From Prauserella cavernicola (GTDB lineage: Bacteria; Actinomycetota; Actinomycetes; Mycobacteriales; Pseudonocardiaceae), in contig NZ_JAENJH010000007.1 of NCBI RefSeq assembly GCF_016595675.1, forward strand, positions 248,001 to 312,000: a DNA stretch of 64,000 nt, read 5' to 3'. Position 1 is the first letter of the stretch; each line of letters begins with the position of its first letter. The position numbers and the translations under genes were made by a program. The notes under the pieces are model-generated. The model made no database searches. It saw only the letters and a list, made by a program, of their open reading frames with translations, and was not told the origin of the DNA. This document shows positions 41,432 to 49,781 of the stretch, one piece after another.

Positions 41432-42347
41432 GCCGCCCGTCGTCTGGATCCCCAGGCCCGTCCACGACGACGCGCTGGTGCTGCTGCGCGAGCACGCCGA
41501 CGTCCGGCTCGGCTACGGCGACGAGGCCGTCGACTTCGACGCCGTGGCACCCGAGGTCGCCGCGATCCTGCTGCGCACCGCGAGGGTCGACGGCGACATG
41601 ATGCGCCGCGCGACCGCACTGCGCATCGTCGCCCGGCACGGCGTCGGCCTCGACACCGTCGATCTGGACACCGCGCGCGAGCGCGGGATCGCCGTCACCA
41701 CCACGCCCACGGCCAACACCCAGTCCGTCGCCGAGCACACGATCGCGCTGCTGCTCGCCGTGCGCCGAGGGCTCGGCATCGCCGCGCGCGACGGCGGCGA
41801 GGACGGTGCCGCCACCCGGGCGGCGATCCGCGGCCGCGAGCTGTCGGGTTCGACGCTCGGGCTCATCGGGTTCGGCCGCATCGCCTCGCGGGTCGCGCAC
41901 ATCGCGACGCACGGCTTCGGCATGCGCGTGCTCGCCCACGACCCGCTGCTCTCCGGCGCGGAGATCACCGAGCGCGGTGCCGAGGCGGCGCCATTGGACC
42001 GGCTGCTGGCGAGCTCCGACGCGGTGAGCCTGCACGTGCCCCTCGTGCCGCAGACGCGCGACCTGCTCGGCCTGGCCGAGTTGCTGTCGATGCCGGAGGG
42101 CGGCGTGGTGCTCAACACCGCGCGCGGCGGGACGCTCGACGAGGACGCACTGCTGACCGCGCTGCGGCGCGGCCACCTGGCGGGCGCGGGTCTCGACGTG
42201 ACGGTGGTGGAGCCACTGCCCGCCGACCATCCACTGCGGAACGAGCCGTCGGTGCTCATCACCCCGCACATCGGGGCACAGACCGCCGAGGCGATGCGCC
42301 GCATGGCCACCGACGCCGCGACGAGCATCCTGGAACACCTGCGCTGA
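41424..42347 (+). CDS. D-2-hydroxyacid dehydrogenase (NAD-binding)
   Basis: 307 residues. Landmarks are IVARHGVGLDTVDLDTARER, NTQSVAEHTIALLLAVRRGL, the Rossmann loop GSTLGLIGFGRIASRVA, the catalytic Arg in NTARGGTLDEDAL, the Glu in DVTVVEPLPADHP and the His in LITPHIGAQTAEA. GTG start within the RraA gene end, so the two are coupled. It may interconvert a 2-oxoacid such as pyruvate or hydroxypyruvate and its D-hydroxyacid; substrate not decidable. Confidence 0.9.
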   Translation: MAEPPVVWIPRPVHDDALVLLREHADVRLGYGDEAVDFDAVAPEVAAILLRTARVDGDMMRRATALRIVARHGVGLDTVDLDTARERGIAVTTTPTANTQSVAEHTIALLLAVRRGLGIAARDGGEDGAATRAAIRGRELSGSTLGLIGFGRIASRVAHIATHGFGMRVLAHDPLLSGAEITERGAEAAPLDRLLASSDAVSLHVPLVPQTRDLLGLAELLSMPEGGVVLNTARGGTLDEDALLTALRRGHLAGAGLDVTVVEPLPADHPLRNEPSVLITPHIGAQTAEAMRRMATDAATSILEHLR

Positions 42348-42351
42348 CCGC

Positions 42352-42367
42352 GTGACCGGCCGGTCAC
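42352..42367. terminator. 16-bp palindrome after the hydroxyacid dehydrogenase gene
   Basis: GTGACCGGCCGGTCAC is fully self-complementary and lies 5 bases past the stop, a plausible terminator element without a T run. Confidence 0.45.
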
Positions 42368-42384
42368 CCCGTGCTGAGAACCGG

Positions 42385-42431
42385 GGGCCGGAAAGCCCCG
42401 TCACCGCACGGTGATTGGGGACTTCCGGCCC
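42385..42431 (+). other. Long interrupted hairpin upstream of the MmpL gene
   Basis: Three nested stems are separated by 2-3 base internal loops: GGGCCGGAA/TTCCGGCCC (outer), CCCC/GGGG (middle) and CACC/GGTG (tip, loop GCAC). It ends 54 bases before the mmpL ATG. It could be a terminator for the upstream operon or a leader structure of the mmpL transcript. Confidence 0.6.
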
Positions 42432-42485
42432 GCGTCCCGGCGCGACCCGATGGGCTAGCTTCGGGTTGCGGACGGGGGTGGAGCC

Positions 42486-44633
42486 ATGGACGCGGTCCCC
42501 AGCGGAGCGGGCAGGGCGGCGCGCCTTCCCGGCGGCAGGCGGTTCAAGTGGGTCGTGCTCGTGCTCTGGCTCGGCGCACTCGTGGTGCTCGGCCCGCTGG
42601 CGGGCAAGCTCTCCAGCGTCCAGGACAACCAGGCCTCCTCGTGGCTGCCCGCGAGCGCCGAGTCCACCGAGGTCCTGCGCATCACCCAGGGTTTCCGCTC
42701 CAGCAACGAGTTGCCCGCCATCGTGGTCTACGACCGGCCCGGCGGGCTGCGGCCCGCCGACCTCGCGCGGATCACCGAGGACGCGAGGCGCTTCAACACG
42801 CTGGACACCGTCGACCGCCGCGTCGTCGGCCCGATCCCGTCGGCGGAGCGGCCCCCGCAGGCGGCGCAGGTGGTGGTGCCGCTCAACATCGGCGAGGACG
42901 GCTGGAACCAGCTGCCCGGGCTCACCGACCAGATCCGCGGCATCGCCGAGAACGGCGCGAACGGCGTGTCGGTGCACGTCACCGGACCCGCGGGGGTGGG
43001 AGCCGACAGCGCGGAGGCGTTCTCCGGCATCGACTCCACGTTGCTCTACGCCGCGGTGTCGGTGGTGGTCGTGATCCTGCTGCTGACCTACCGCAGCCCG
43101 TCGCTGTGGGTGCTGCCCGTGCTGGCCTCGGGCTCGGCGCTGGCCGCCGCGCAGGGCGTGGTGTACCTGCTCGCCCGCTACGCGAACCTCACCGTCAACG
43201 GCCAGAGCGCCGGGATCCTGCTCGTGCTCGTGTTCGGCGCGGGCACCGACTACGCGCTGCTGCTCGTCGCGCGCTACCGGGAGGAGCTGCGCAGGCATTC
43301 CGACCGGCACGAGGCGATGGCGTTCGCGCTGCACCGCGCCGGACCCGCGATCTGGGCCAGCGGCGGCACCGTCGCGATCGGGATGCTGTGCCTGCTCTTC
43401 GCCGACCTCAACTCCACGGCGGGGCTCGGCCCGGTGGCCGCCATCGGCATCGGCATCGCGCTGCTGGCGATGATCACGCTGCTGCCCGCGTTGCTGACGA
43501 TCACAGGCCGCTGGGTGTTCTGGCCGGTGAGGCCGGTGTTCGGCTCCGCCGACCCGGTCGAGCGCGGTCTGTGGGCCCGGGTCGGCACGAAGGTCGGGCG
43601 GGCGCCGAGGCTGGCGTGGGCCGTCACGGCCGTCGTGCTGGGTGTGCTCGCGCTCAACACCCTGACGCTCAAGGCCGACGGGCTCACCAACGCACAGTCG
43701 TTCACGCACACCCCGGACTCGGTCGTGGGGGAGCGGGTGCTGGCCGAGCACTTCCCCGCCGGCGCGGGCCAGCCCATCCAGGTCGTGGCCAACGCCGGGC
43801 AGGCGCAGCAGGTGCGCACCGTGTTCGAAGGCGTGCCGGGGGTGAGCGCGGTCAGCAGGCCCGTGGTGCGCGGCGACATCGCGTACCTGGAGGGCACCGA
43901 GGACGCCGCGCCCGACAGCGAGCAGGGGCAGGCGACGCTGGTGCGGGTGCGCGACGCCATCCACGCCGTGCCCGACGCCGACGCGCTCGCCGGGGGCCAG
44001 GCCGCGATCCTGCACGACACGGCGGTGGCCAACACTCACGACCGCGACCTGGTCATCCCGCTCGTGCTGGTGGTGGTGTTCTGCATCCTGGCCGTGCTGT
44101 TGCGCTCGCTGCTGGCGCCGCTGATGCTCATCGCGACGGTGGTGCTCTCGTTCCTCGCGACACTGGGCATCAGCGCGTTCTTCTTCAACCACGTCTTCGG
44201 CTACGACGCGGCGGACGCGTCGTTCCCGCTGTTCGTGTTCGTGTTCCTGGTGGCGCTCGGGATCGACTACAACATCTTCCTGATGACGCGCGTGCGGGAG
44301 GAGGCGCAGCGGTGGGGGACCCGGCGCGGCATGCTCACGGGCCTGGCCACCACCGGCGGGGTGATCACCTCGGCCGGCCTGGTGCTCGCCGGGACGTTCG
44401 CCGTGCTGGGCACGCTTCCGCTCACGTTCCTCGCCGAACTCGGCTTCGCGGTGGCGGTGGGCGTGCTGATCGACACCATCATCGTGCGCGGTGTGCTGGT
44501 GACCGCGCTGACCCTCGACATCGGCCGGTGGATCTGGTGGCCGGACAAGCTCATGGACAAGCGCGACACCGGAACCCGGCCCGAGAGCCGGGCCCCGGCA
44601 CCGAGTGCTCAGTCACCCCAGGGCGAGCCGTAG
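42486..44633 (+). CDS. MmpL-family RND transporter
   Basis: 715 residues. An N-terminal helix (about 20-40) is followed by an outside domain, five helices, a second outside domain and a final helix bundle, the duplicated RND layout of MmpL/YdfJ proteins. Motifs include VFGAGTDYALLLVARYREEL in the first half and VALGIDYNIFLMTRVREEAQ in the second, the Asp-Tyr pairs of the proton relay. Such proteins export lipids or hydrophobic compounds. No regulator is adjacent. The ATG follows GGGGTGGAGCC; the 3' end overlaps the aldolase gene by 25 bases. Confidence 0.93.
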   Translation: MDAVPSGAGRAARLPGGRRFKWVVLVLWLGALVVLGPLAGKLSSVQDNQASSWLPASAESTEVLRITQGFRSSNELPAIVVYDRPGGLRPADLARITEDARRFNTLDTVDRRVVGPIPSAERPPQAAQVVVPLNIGEDGWNQLPGLTDQIRGIAENGANGVSVHVTGPAGVGADSAEAFSGIDSTLLYAAVSVVVVILLLTYRSPSLWVLPVLASGSALAAAQGVVYLLARYANLTVNGQSAGILLVLVFGAGTDYALLLVARYREELRRHSDRHEAMAFALHRAGPAIWASGGTVAIGMLCLLFADLNSTAGLGPVAAIGIGIALLAMITLLPALLTITGRWVFWPVRPVFGSADPVERGLWARVGTKVGRAPRLAWAVTAVVLGVLALNTLTLKADGLTNAQSFTHTPDSVVGERVLAEHFPAGAGQPIQVVANAGQAQQVRTVFEGVPGVSAVSRPVVRGDIAYLEGTEDAAPDSEQGQATLVRVRDAIHAVPDADALAGGQAAILHDTAVANTHDRDLVIPLVLVVVFCILAVLLRSLLAPLMLIATVVLSFLATLGISAFFFNHVFGYDAADASFPLFVFVFLVALGIDYNIFLMTRVREEAQRWGTRRGMLTGLATTGGVITSAGLVLAGTFAVLGTLPLTFLAELGFAVAVGVLIDTIIVRGVLVTALTLDIGRWIWWPDKLMDKRDTGTRPESRAPAPSAQSPQGEP

Positions 44634-45247
44634 CGCTCGGCGAGGCGCAGGGCGTCGCTTTCGCCCAGTGTCCTGATCGGACGGTCACCGAGCAGTAGCA
44701 GCAGCTTGCACGCCTCTTCGAGCTCGATCGCGGCGTCCAGCGCCTCCGCCACCGTGCGGCCCGCGACCACGAGACCGTGATTGGCCAGTAGCGCGGCGCG
44801 AAACGGCAACGCGAGCGCTTCGAGCTGGCCGGCCTGTGCCGGGTCGCCCGGGTCGGCGTAGGGCACGAGCGGCGTCTGGCCCACGCGCATCACGAAGTAC
44901 GGCGTGATCGGTGGCAGTGCGCTGCGCGGCGACCACGCCTCGAGGCACGACACGGCAGAGGCGTGCGCCGAGTGCAGGTGGACGATCGCGGCGAACTCCG
45001 GGTCGCGCCGGTAGAACGCCCGGTGCAGCGGGAACTCCTTCGACGCACGGGGTCCGTCGAGCAGCGTGCCGTCGTCGTCGAGCACGGACAGCCGCGCGGG
45101 ATCGAGCGCGGCGAGATCGGCTCCGGTGGGGGACATGGCGATCGTGTCGCCCTCGCGCAGGCTCACGTTGCCGGACGAGCCGGGACTCAGGCCCAGCGCG
45201 GCCAGCCGGGCGGCGGCCTCGACGAGCTCGGTGCGGGTCGCGGTCAT
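44609..45247 (-). CDS. otnC: Class II aldolase/adducin family, 3-oxo-tetronate 4-phosphate decarboxylase type
   Basis: 212 residues. Zinc-site pieces are IVHLHSAHASAVSC (H-x-H) and LLANHGLVVAGRTVAEALDA (third His), with SPGSSGNVSLREGDTIAMSP at the phosphate pocket. OtnC enzymes decarboxylate 3-oxo-tetronate 4-phosphate to a triose phosphate. Coupling by ATGA to the OtnK-type kinase gene supports that assignment over fuculose-phosphate aldolase. Confidence 0.85.
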   Translation of the reverse strand: MTATRTELVEAAARLAALGLSPGSSGNVSLREGDTIAMSPTGADLAALDPARLSVLDDDGTLLDGPRASKEFPLHRAFYRRDPEFAAIVHLHSAHASAVSCLEAWSPRSALPPITPYFVMRVGQTPLVPYADPGDPAQAGQLEALALPFRAALLANHGLVVAGRTVAEALDAAIELEEACKLLLLLGDRPIRTLGESDALRLAERYGSPWGD

Positions 45248-46572
45248 CGGGCGGTCTCCTCGAGGGCGGCGAGCGTGTCCCAGGCGCGGGTGAACATGTC
45301 GGTGCCGCCGAAGTTCCCTGACTTCAGCGCGAGGTTGAGCGGCGTTCCGGCGGCGGTCTCGCCGTCGCTCCACGCGACCCCGGGCGCGACCTCGGGACCG
45401 ATGCGCAGTGCCCGGATGCCGAGCTCGGCCAGGACCCGGCCCGAGCTCTCGCCGCCCGCCACCACGAGCTGACGCGCGCCGAGGCCGACGAGACCGCCCG
45501 CGATCGCGGCGAGCGCGCGTTCCACCAGCTCGCTCGCCGACTCGGCGCCGTCGGCGCTGTCGGCGCTGTCTGCGCCGTCGCTACTGTCGGAACCCAGGTC
45601 GGCCAGCGAGTCCACGGAGTACACCAGCGGCCGTGCACCGGCGTCGGCGGCGTACACCTGCCGGGCCCACGTGACGATGCCGTCGACGTGGCCGTCGAAG
45701 TCCGAGCGCAGCGCGGCGAGGTCCAGCTTGCGCCAGGGCACGTGGTTCTTGGCGTGCGCGACCTGTGCCCGGGTGGTCTCCGAGGCGCTACCGCACAGCG
45801 ACGCGCGCAGTCCCTCACGCACGGGAATTCCGCGCGCCACCGCGGTCTCGCCCGCGCGGGGCAGCCCGAGCGCGAGGCCCGAGCCGCCGGTCACCACGGC
45901 GAGGTCCAGGGTGGCCTCGGCGATCACGGCCAGGTCCTCGACGGTGAGCGCGTCCACGACGGTCTGCACGCGCCGTCCCGGGATCCGGGCCCGCTCGAGC
46001 GCGGCACGCAGGGCGGCCGCGCCCTCGCGCACGACCGGCAGGGAGACCTGCGCGACGGCGCTCGTCGTCTGCGGCGCGAGCAGCCTCGGCACGCTGGAGT
46101 CCAGCATCGGCGTGAGCGGGTGGTGGCGCATCGAGCTCTCGCTCAGCAGCTGGTCGCCGACGAACAGGTGCCCGCGGTAGACGGTGCGCCCGGTGGCCGG
46201 GAACGAGGGCACCACCACCGTGAGCTCGCTGTCCCGCGCGTCGAGCACGGCGTCGACCACGGGCCCGATGTTGCCCCGCGCCGTCGAGTCGAAGGTGGAG
46301 CAGTACTTGACGTAGGTCCGTTCGGTGCCCGCGGCCACCAGCAGGCGCAGCGCGGCGAGACTCTCGGCCACGGCCTCGCCGACGGGCGCGGTGCGGGTCT
46401 TGAGCGCCACGACCACGGCGTCGACGTCGGCGAAGACCTCGGCGGCACCGGCGATCGCGGACTCGTCCGGTGCGCCGAGGACGACCGTCGTGCGCAGGCC
46501 GCGCGAGACCAGGTTGGTCGCCAGGTCGGTCGCGCCGGTCACGTCGTCGGCGATACAGCCCCACTGCGGCAT
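45244..46572 (-). CDS. otnK: Four-carbon acid-sugar kinase (OtnK/DUF1537 family)
   Basis: 442 residues. The N-terminal substrate domain begins GCIADDVTGATDLATNLVSR and continues with YVKYCSTFDSTARGNIGPVV. The C-terminal nucleotide domain ends ESSGRVLAELGIRALRIGPE and then LNLALKSGNFGGTDMFTRA. It phosphorylates 3-oxo-tetronate (or a related C4 acid sugar) for OtnC. An acidic low-complexity insert rich in Asp, Ser and Ala (DSSDGADSADSADGAES, about residues 330-346) lies between the domains and is not usual for the family. The dehydrogenase and isomerase normally found with this pair are absent nearby. Confidence 0.9.
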   Translation of the reverse strand: MPQWGCIADDVTGATDLATNLVSRGLRTTVVLGAPDESAIAGAAEVFADVDAVVVALKTRTAPVGEAVAESLAALRLLVAAGTERTYVKYCSTFDSTARGNIGPVVDAVLDARDSELTVVVPSFPATGRTVYRGHLFVGDQLLSESSMRHHPLTPMLDSSVPRLLAPQTTSAVAQVSLPVVREGAAALRAALERARIPGRRVQTVVDALTVEDLAVIAEATLDLAVVTGGSGLALGLPRAGETAVARGIPVREGLRASLCGSASETTRAQVAHAKNHVPWRKLDLAALRSDFDGHVDGIVTWARQVYAADAGARPLVYSVDSLADLGSDSSDGADSADSADGAESASELVERALAAIAGGLVGLGARQLVVAGGESSGRVLAELGIRALRIGPEVAPGVAWSDGETAAGTPLNLALKSGNFGGTDMFTRAWDTLAALEETAR

Positions 46573-46592
46573 GGGCCGTCCTCTCCTCGTCC

Positions 46593-46616
46593 TCACAGTC
46601 CTGTGATTATCTGTGA
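46593..46616. promoter_or_regulatory. Candidate operator of the otnK-otnC operon
   Basis: TCACAG-TC-CTGTGA (46593-46606) is a perfect inverted repeat, and CTGTGA recurs at 46611-46616, giving three half-sites 8-10 bases apart, 21-44 bases upstream of the kinase ATG. No regulator gene is adjacent. Confidence 0.55.
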
Positions 46617-46653
46617 AAGGATGTTATCAGAGTGGACGCCGCGCCGGGCTGGG

Positions 46654-47493
46654 CTAGTCGCGCCGAGCGTGCACCAGCGACCTGGTGATCTCGGCGAGCC
46701 GATCGGCGTCGCCGGGGTCGAGTGTGGCCAGGGTGAGCGGGAGTTGCTTGCCGCGGTCGATCGCGGTGAGCGGCGCGCCGGGCGGCTGGTCGATGAAATC
46801 GTGGATGGGCGCGACGGCCTGCTCGATGGGCCGGGCGGCCAGTCGAGCGGCCGCCCGCAGCAGCACGCGGGTCGGCGCGGACAACGGGCTCAGATCGCCA
46901 CTCCTGGTGAAGCCGGGGTGGTAGAGCACGTAGCGGATCGGGTTGTCGGGCTGCGCCGCGAACGCGACGCCGAGCAGATCGTTGGCGCGGCCTGCCTGGA
47001 GCTGGGCCGCGATCGTGCTGTACCGGCGCCGCAGGGTCGGGTCGTCCCAGCGGATGCCGCCCTTGGTGGTGCCCGTGCCCGCGACATTGATGATCACCGG
47101 CGTGGCGCTGCGGCGCAGCAGCGGCGCGAGGCCGTGCCCGAGCAGGTAGCGGCTGACGTAGTACAGCGCGAAGGTCTTCTCGAGCCCGTCCTCGGTCACG
47201 ACGCGCTGGGGCGACTGCCGGTTGGCGAACAGGCCCAGCGCGTCGACGACCTCGTGGCGCTCGGTGATCTCCTCGATCGCGGCGCGGGTCTCGCGGATGC
47301 TGGACAGGTCGGCGCGGATGAAGCCGACCCGGCCCTCGGTCTCGGTAACGAGCCGTCGTCCCTTGGTCTCGTTGCTGCCGAGCACGACGACGGTGTCGCC
47401 GCGGTCGGCGCGGGCCAGGGCCACGGCTCGGCCCATGCCGTCGGTGCCGCCGCTGAGGACGACGACTCGTGGGTGTGCGGGGTGTGGGGGCAT
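46654..47493 (-). CDS. Short-chain dehydrogenase-like protein with atypical active site
   Basis: 279 residues. The Rossmann motif is VVVLSGGTDGMGRAVALARA, with NVAG at strand 5 and FANRQS after strand 4. At the position of the usual Y-x3-K-x-A-N, the segment reads QLQAGRANDLLGVAF, so the Tyr and Lys appear replaced. This suggests a cofactor-binding protein with altered chemistry or a sensor, or a variant catalytic set. The ATG at 47493 has AAGGA 5 bases upstream. Divergent from an HxlR gene, which likely controls it. Confidence 0.8.
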   Translation of the reverse strand: MPPHPAHPRVVVLSGGTDGMGRAVALARADRGDTVVVLGSNETKGRRLVTETEGRVGFIRADLSSIRETRAAIEEITERHEVVDALGLFANRQSPQRVVTEDGLEKTFALYYVSRYLLGHGLAPLLRRSATPVIINVAGTGTTKGGIRWDDPTLRRRYSTIAAQLQAGRANDLLGVAFAAQPDNPIRYVLYHPGFTRSGDLSPLSAPTRVLLRAAARLAARPIEQAVAPIHDFIDQPPGAPLTAIDRGKQLPLTLATLDPGDADRLAEITRSLVHARRD

Positions 47494-47503
47494 GTCCGTC
47501 CTT

Positions 47504-47545
47504 GGTGGTTACTGTCAGTACGCATTAGCATCATCGGTAACCACC
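47504..47545. promoter_or_regulatory. HxlR operator region
   Basis: GGTGGTTAC (47504-47512) and GTAACCACC (47537-47545) form a perfect inverted repeat. An inner odd palindrome TACTG-T-CAGTA (47510-47520) matches the TACT-N-AGTA form of sites bound by the HxlR-family regulator YodB. Both divergent start codons lie within 26 bases. Confidence 0.7.
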
Positions 47546-47570
47546 CGGCCTCGCGGAAGAAGGCAGTTCC

Positions 47571-47981
47571 ATGTCCGGTACGCACACGGATGTGCCCTCC
47601 ATGATCAGCGCGCCGCTGCCGAGCCCGGTGCCCGCGGACGAGCACGAGCGCTGCCCGGTCACCGACGTGCTGCGCAGGGTCGGGGACAAGTGGTCGATCC
47701 TGGTGATCGTGCTGCTCGGCAGGCGTCCGTACCGGTTCAACGAGCTGCACCGCGGGATCGAGGCCATCAGTCAGCGGATGCTGACCAGGACCCTGCGCGC
47801 GCTGGAGACCGACGGGCTGGTGCACCGCGAGGTCTTTCCCACCGTGCCACCGAGTGTCGAGTACAGCCTCACGCCGCTGGGCCGCTCACTGCTGGTGCCG
47901 CTCTCGGCGCTGGCCGACTGGGCGGTGGAGCACCGGGGTGACATCGCTGCGGCGCGGCAGGCGTCCACATCGGACACATGA
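47571..47981 (+). CDS. HxlR family transcriptional regulator
   Basis: 136 residues. The winged HTH begins CPVTDVLRRVGDKWSILVIV and continues FNELHRGIEAISQRMLTRTL, then REVFPTVPPSVEYSLTPLGR, the HxlR signature with the single Cys (about residue 28) that senses quinones or aldehydes in several members. Likely partner: the divergent SDR-like gene through the operator between them. The ATG at 47571 is preceded by GGAAGAAGGCAGTTCC. Confidence 0.92.
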   Translation: MSGTHTDVPSMISAPLPSPVPADEHERCPVTDVLRRVGDKWSILVIVLLGRRPYRFNELHRGIEAISQRMLTRTLRALETDGLVHREVFPTVPPSVEYSLTPLGRSLLVPLSALADWAVEHRGDIAAARQASTSDT

Positions 47982-47985
47982 GTCG

Positions 47986-48762
47986 CTAGCCCCACGTCAG
48001 CGGATCCAGGTGGAGGTAGAACCGGAGCCGCCCGGGATCGGGGACTCCGTCGTAGTGGGCGGCGAAACGGTGCTGTTCGACGTCGGCGCGGTCCTCGGGC
48101 CACGTCTCGCGCGCCGTCGCGAACAGCAGGGCGAGGTCGGCGTGCCGGTCTGCGCGGCCCAGCCTGCCGAGGTCGATCACCCCCGTGACGTCGAGGGTGT
48201 CCGGGTCGAGCAGGATGTTGGGCAGGCACAGATCGCCGTGGCACACCACGGTGTCCGCGCGTTCGTCGGCGAGCCGGCGGTCCCGCTGTGGCTCCAGCCG
48301 TGCGAGCAGCTCGGCCGGCGGCGTGCCCTGCTGGTCCACGGGCAGGAAGGCGGGTTCCACCGCGTCGCGCGCCACGACGTCGGCCGCCATGGCCAGCATG
48401 CGGGTCAGGTCGCGGTCGAACGGGCAATCCGGGGCGGGCAGCGCGTGCAGCGCTCGCACGATGTCCGCGATGGACGGCCACGCCCGCGCGAGGTCGGCCG
48501 CGGGCACGGTGTCGGCGGGCACGCCGGGCACCGCCGTGGTGATCAGGTAGGCGCCGTCAGGTCCGGTATCCCAGTCCAGCACCCGCGGTCCCGCGATCCC
48601 GGTGCCGGACAGCCACGCCACGCGGTCGCGTTCCTGGGACAGCTGCCCGTGCTGCCGCGAGCTGACACATTTCGCGTACGTGGTGCCGTCGGCACTGCGC
48701 AGGACGGTGGCGCCGGACTCGCCGCCCCGCACCGGCTCCCACGAACCGGGGGGCTCGAGCAT
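47986..48762 (-). CDS. APH(3'')-type aminoglycoside O-phosphotransferase
   Basis: 258 residues, close to the 267 of StrA/APH(3'')-Ib. The N-terminal WEPVRGGESGATVLRSADG, the WLSGTGIAGPRVLDW stretch, VVCHGDLCLPN (catalytic Asp177, Asn182), GVIDLGRLGRADRHADLALL (metal Asp) and the C-terminal FYLHLDPLTWG all match the StrA pattern as I recall it. It would phosphorylate streptomycin at the 3'' hydroxyl. The ATG at 48762 fits family length; a GTG at 48870, overlapping the upstream stop by GTGA, would add 36 residues. It lies in ordinary chromosome with no transposon remnants, which suggests an intrinsic or ancestral gene. Confidence 0.85.
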   Translation of the reverse strand: MLEPPGSWEPVRGGESGATVLRSADGTTYAKCVSSRQHGQLSQERDRVAWLSGTGIAGPRVLDWDTGPDGAYLITTAVPGVPADTVPAADLARAWPSIADIVRALHALPAPDCPFDRDLTRMLAMAADVVARDAVEPAFLPVDQQGTPPAELLARLEPQRDRRLADERADTVVCHGDLCLPNILLDPDTLDVTGVIDLGRLGRADRHADLALLFATARETWPEDRADVEQHRFAAHYDGVPDPGRLRFYLHLDPLTWG

Positions 48763-48866
48763 CCGGTGATCGTACTTGCCGGGTCGGTGAAACGGCCCCA
48801 CGGCACGGATGTCGCTGGTGACTGTCGCGCACCAGGCATCAGCGGTCCCCGCCACGTCGACGGGGC

Positions 48867-49601
48867 TCACGGCCGGTCCGGCTTGCCGCCGAGCAGGTCC
48901 AGGAACCGGTTGTGCCGGCGCTGGTACGCGGCGTCGAACCGGCGGCCCGCGCGTGCGAGCTTCGCGGCACGGTACCGGCGGCGCGCCCAGATCGACGTCG
49001 GCTTGGCCAGCCGGATCGCGCCCACGGTGGCCACGATGGGCACCACCACGCCGATGATGCCCGTGGCGAGTTTGCCCTTGAGCACACAGATCCCCGCGGT
49101 GACGAAGTGCAGCACCACCGTCCCGGCGTAGGCCAGTGCGGTGCTGCTGTCGGCGGGATCGTCGCCGATGGGGGAGGCCTGCAACAGCAGGGCCACCCCG
49201 ACGGCGCCGCCGACGAGGATCGCGTCGAGCGACGTGCGGCCCTCCGCCGACCAGTAGACGTCGTTGAGGTAGAACCACAACGCGAACTCGTCGAGCGTAA
49301 GGGCCGCTCCCGCGCCGAACACCGCCGCGAGCAGTTCGGCCCACGGTGGCTGCGGGTCGTAGCGGAACGCGAGCATTCCGCTGGCGAGGATCAACAGGAT
49401 TCCCCACACCTGGTGGTGGATGTGCACGCCGCCGATGTGGACGTCGCGCAAGACGCCCTGCTGCTGCTCGGGCTCCTGCTCCTTCGCGTGGATGCGCCGC
49501 GTGATCGTGCGGACGATCACGAAGGTGATCAGAAACCCCAGCAGCGCGCACAGCGCGGCGGAGCGGCCCGTGTCGATGAAGGTGCGCTGGTACCAGTCCA
49601 C
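48867..49601 (-). CDS. Integral membrane protein, function unknown
   Basis: 244 residues with about six helices. A conserved-looking loop, LRDVHIGGVHIHHQVWGIL, is His-rich and could bind a metal. A later LTLDEFALWFYLNDVYWSAE segment is acidic and faces the membrane. The C-terminus (after about 200) is strongly basic. It is conserved-looking in actinobacteria but I know no function. Upstream of the phosphotransferase gene, with a possible GTGA overlap. Confidence 0.75.
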   Translation of the reverse strand: MDWYQRTFIDTGRSAALCALLGFLITFVIVRTITRRIHAKEQEPEQQQGVLRDVHIGGVHIHHQVWGILLILASGMLAFRYDPQPPWAELLAAVFGAGAALTLDEFALWFYLNDVYWSAEGRTSLDAILVGGAVGVALLLQASPIGDDPADSSTALAYAGTVVLHFVTAGICVLKGKLATGIIGVVVPIVATVGAIRLAKPTSIWARRRYRAAKLARAGRRFDAAYQRRHNRFLDLLGGKPDRP

Positions 49602-49781
49602 GTCACCCTCCCGGTCAGAGGCAGCGTGCGGACGGACTGCGAACGGCCCTCCATCATACGGCGCCGACCAGGGGCCCCGGGCGCGTCTGACAATTCCGCT
49701 CCCGGCCGCGCGGGGCCGGCGCGCCTCGGTGTCGGACAGTCCGAGTACGCCGCTCGCTCGGCAGGGAATCGGCGGACACGC

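Noticed and set aside
41373-44192. 939-codon minus-strand frame opposite the dehydrogenase and MmpL genes
   Set aside because: No recognisable fold, His/Arg/Asp-rich; the plus-strand genes are unambiguous.
47986-48870. Longer GTG start for the phosphotransferase, overlapping the upstream gene
   Set aside because: Would add 36 residues not present in StrA-type proteins; kept only as an alternative.
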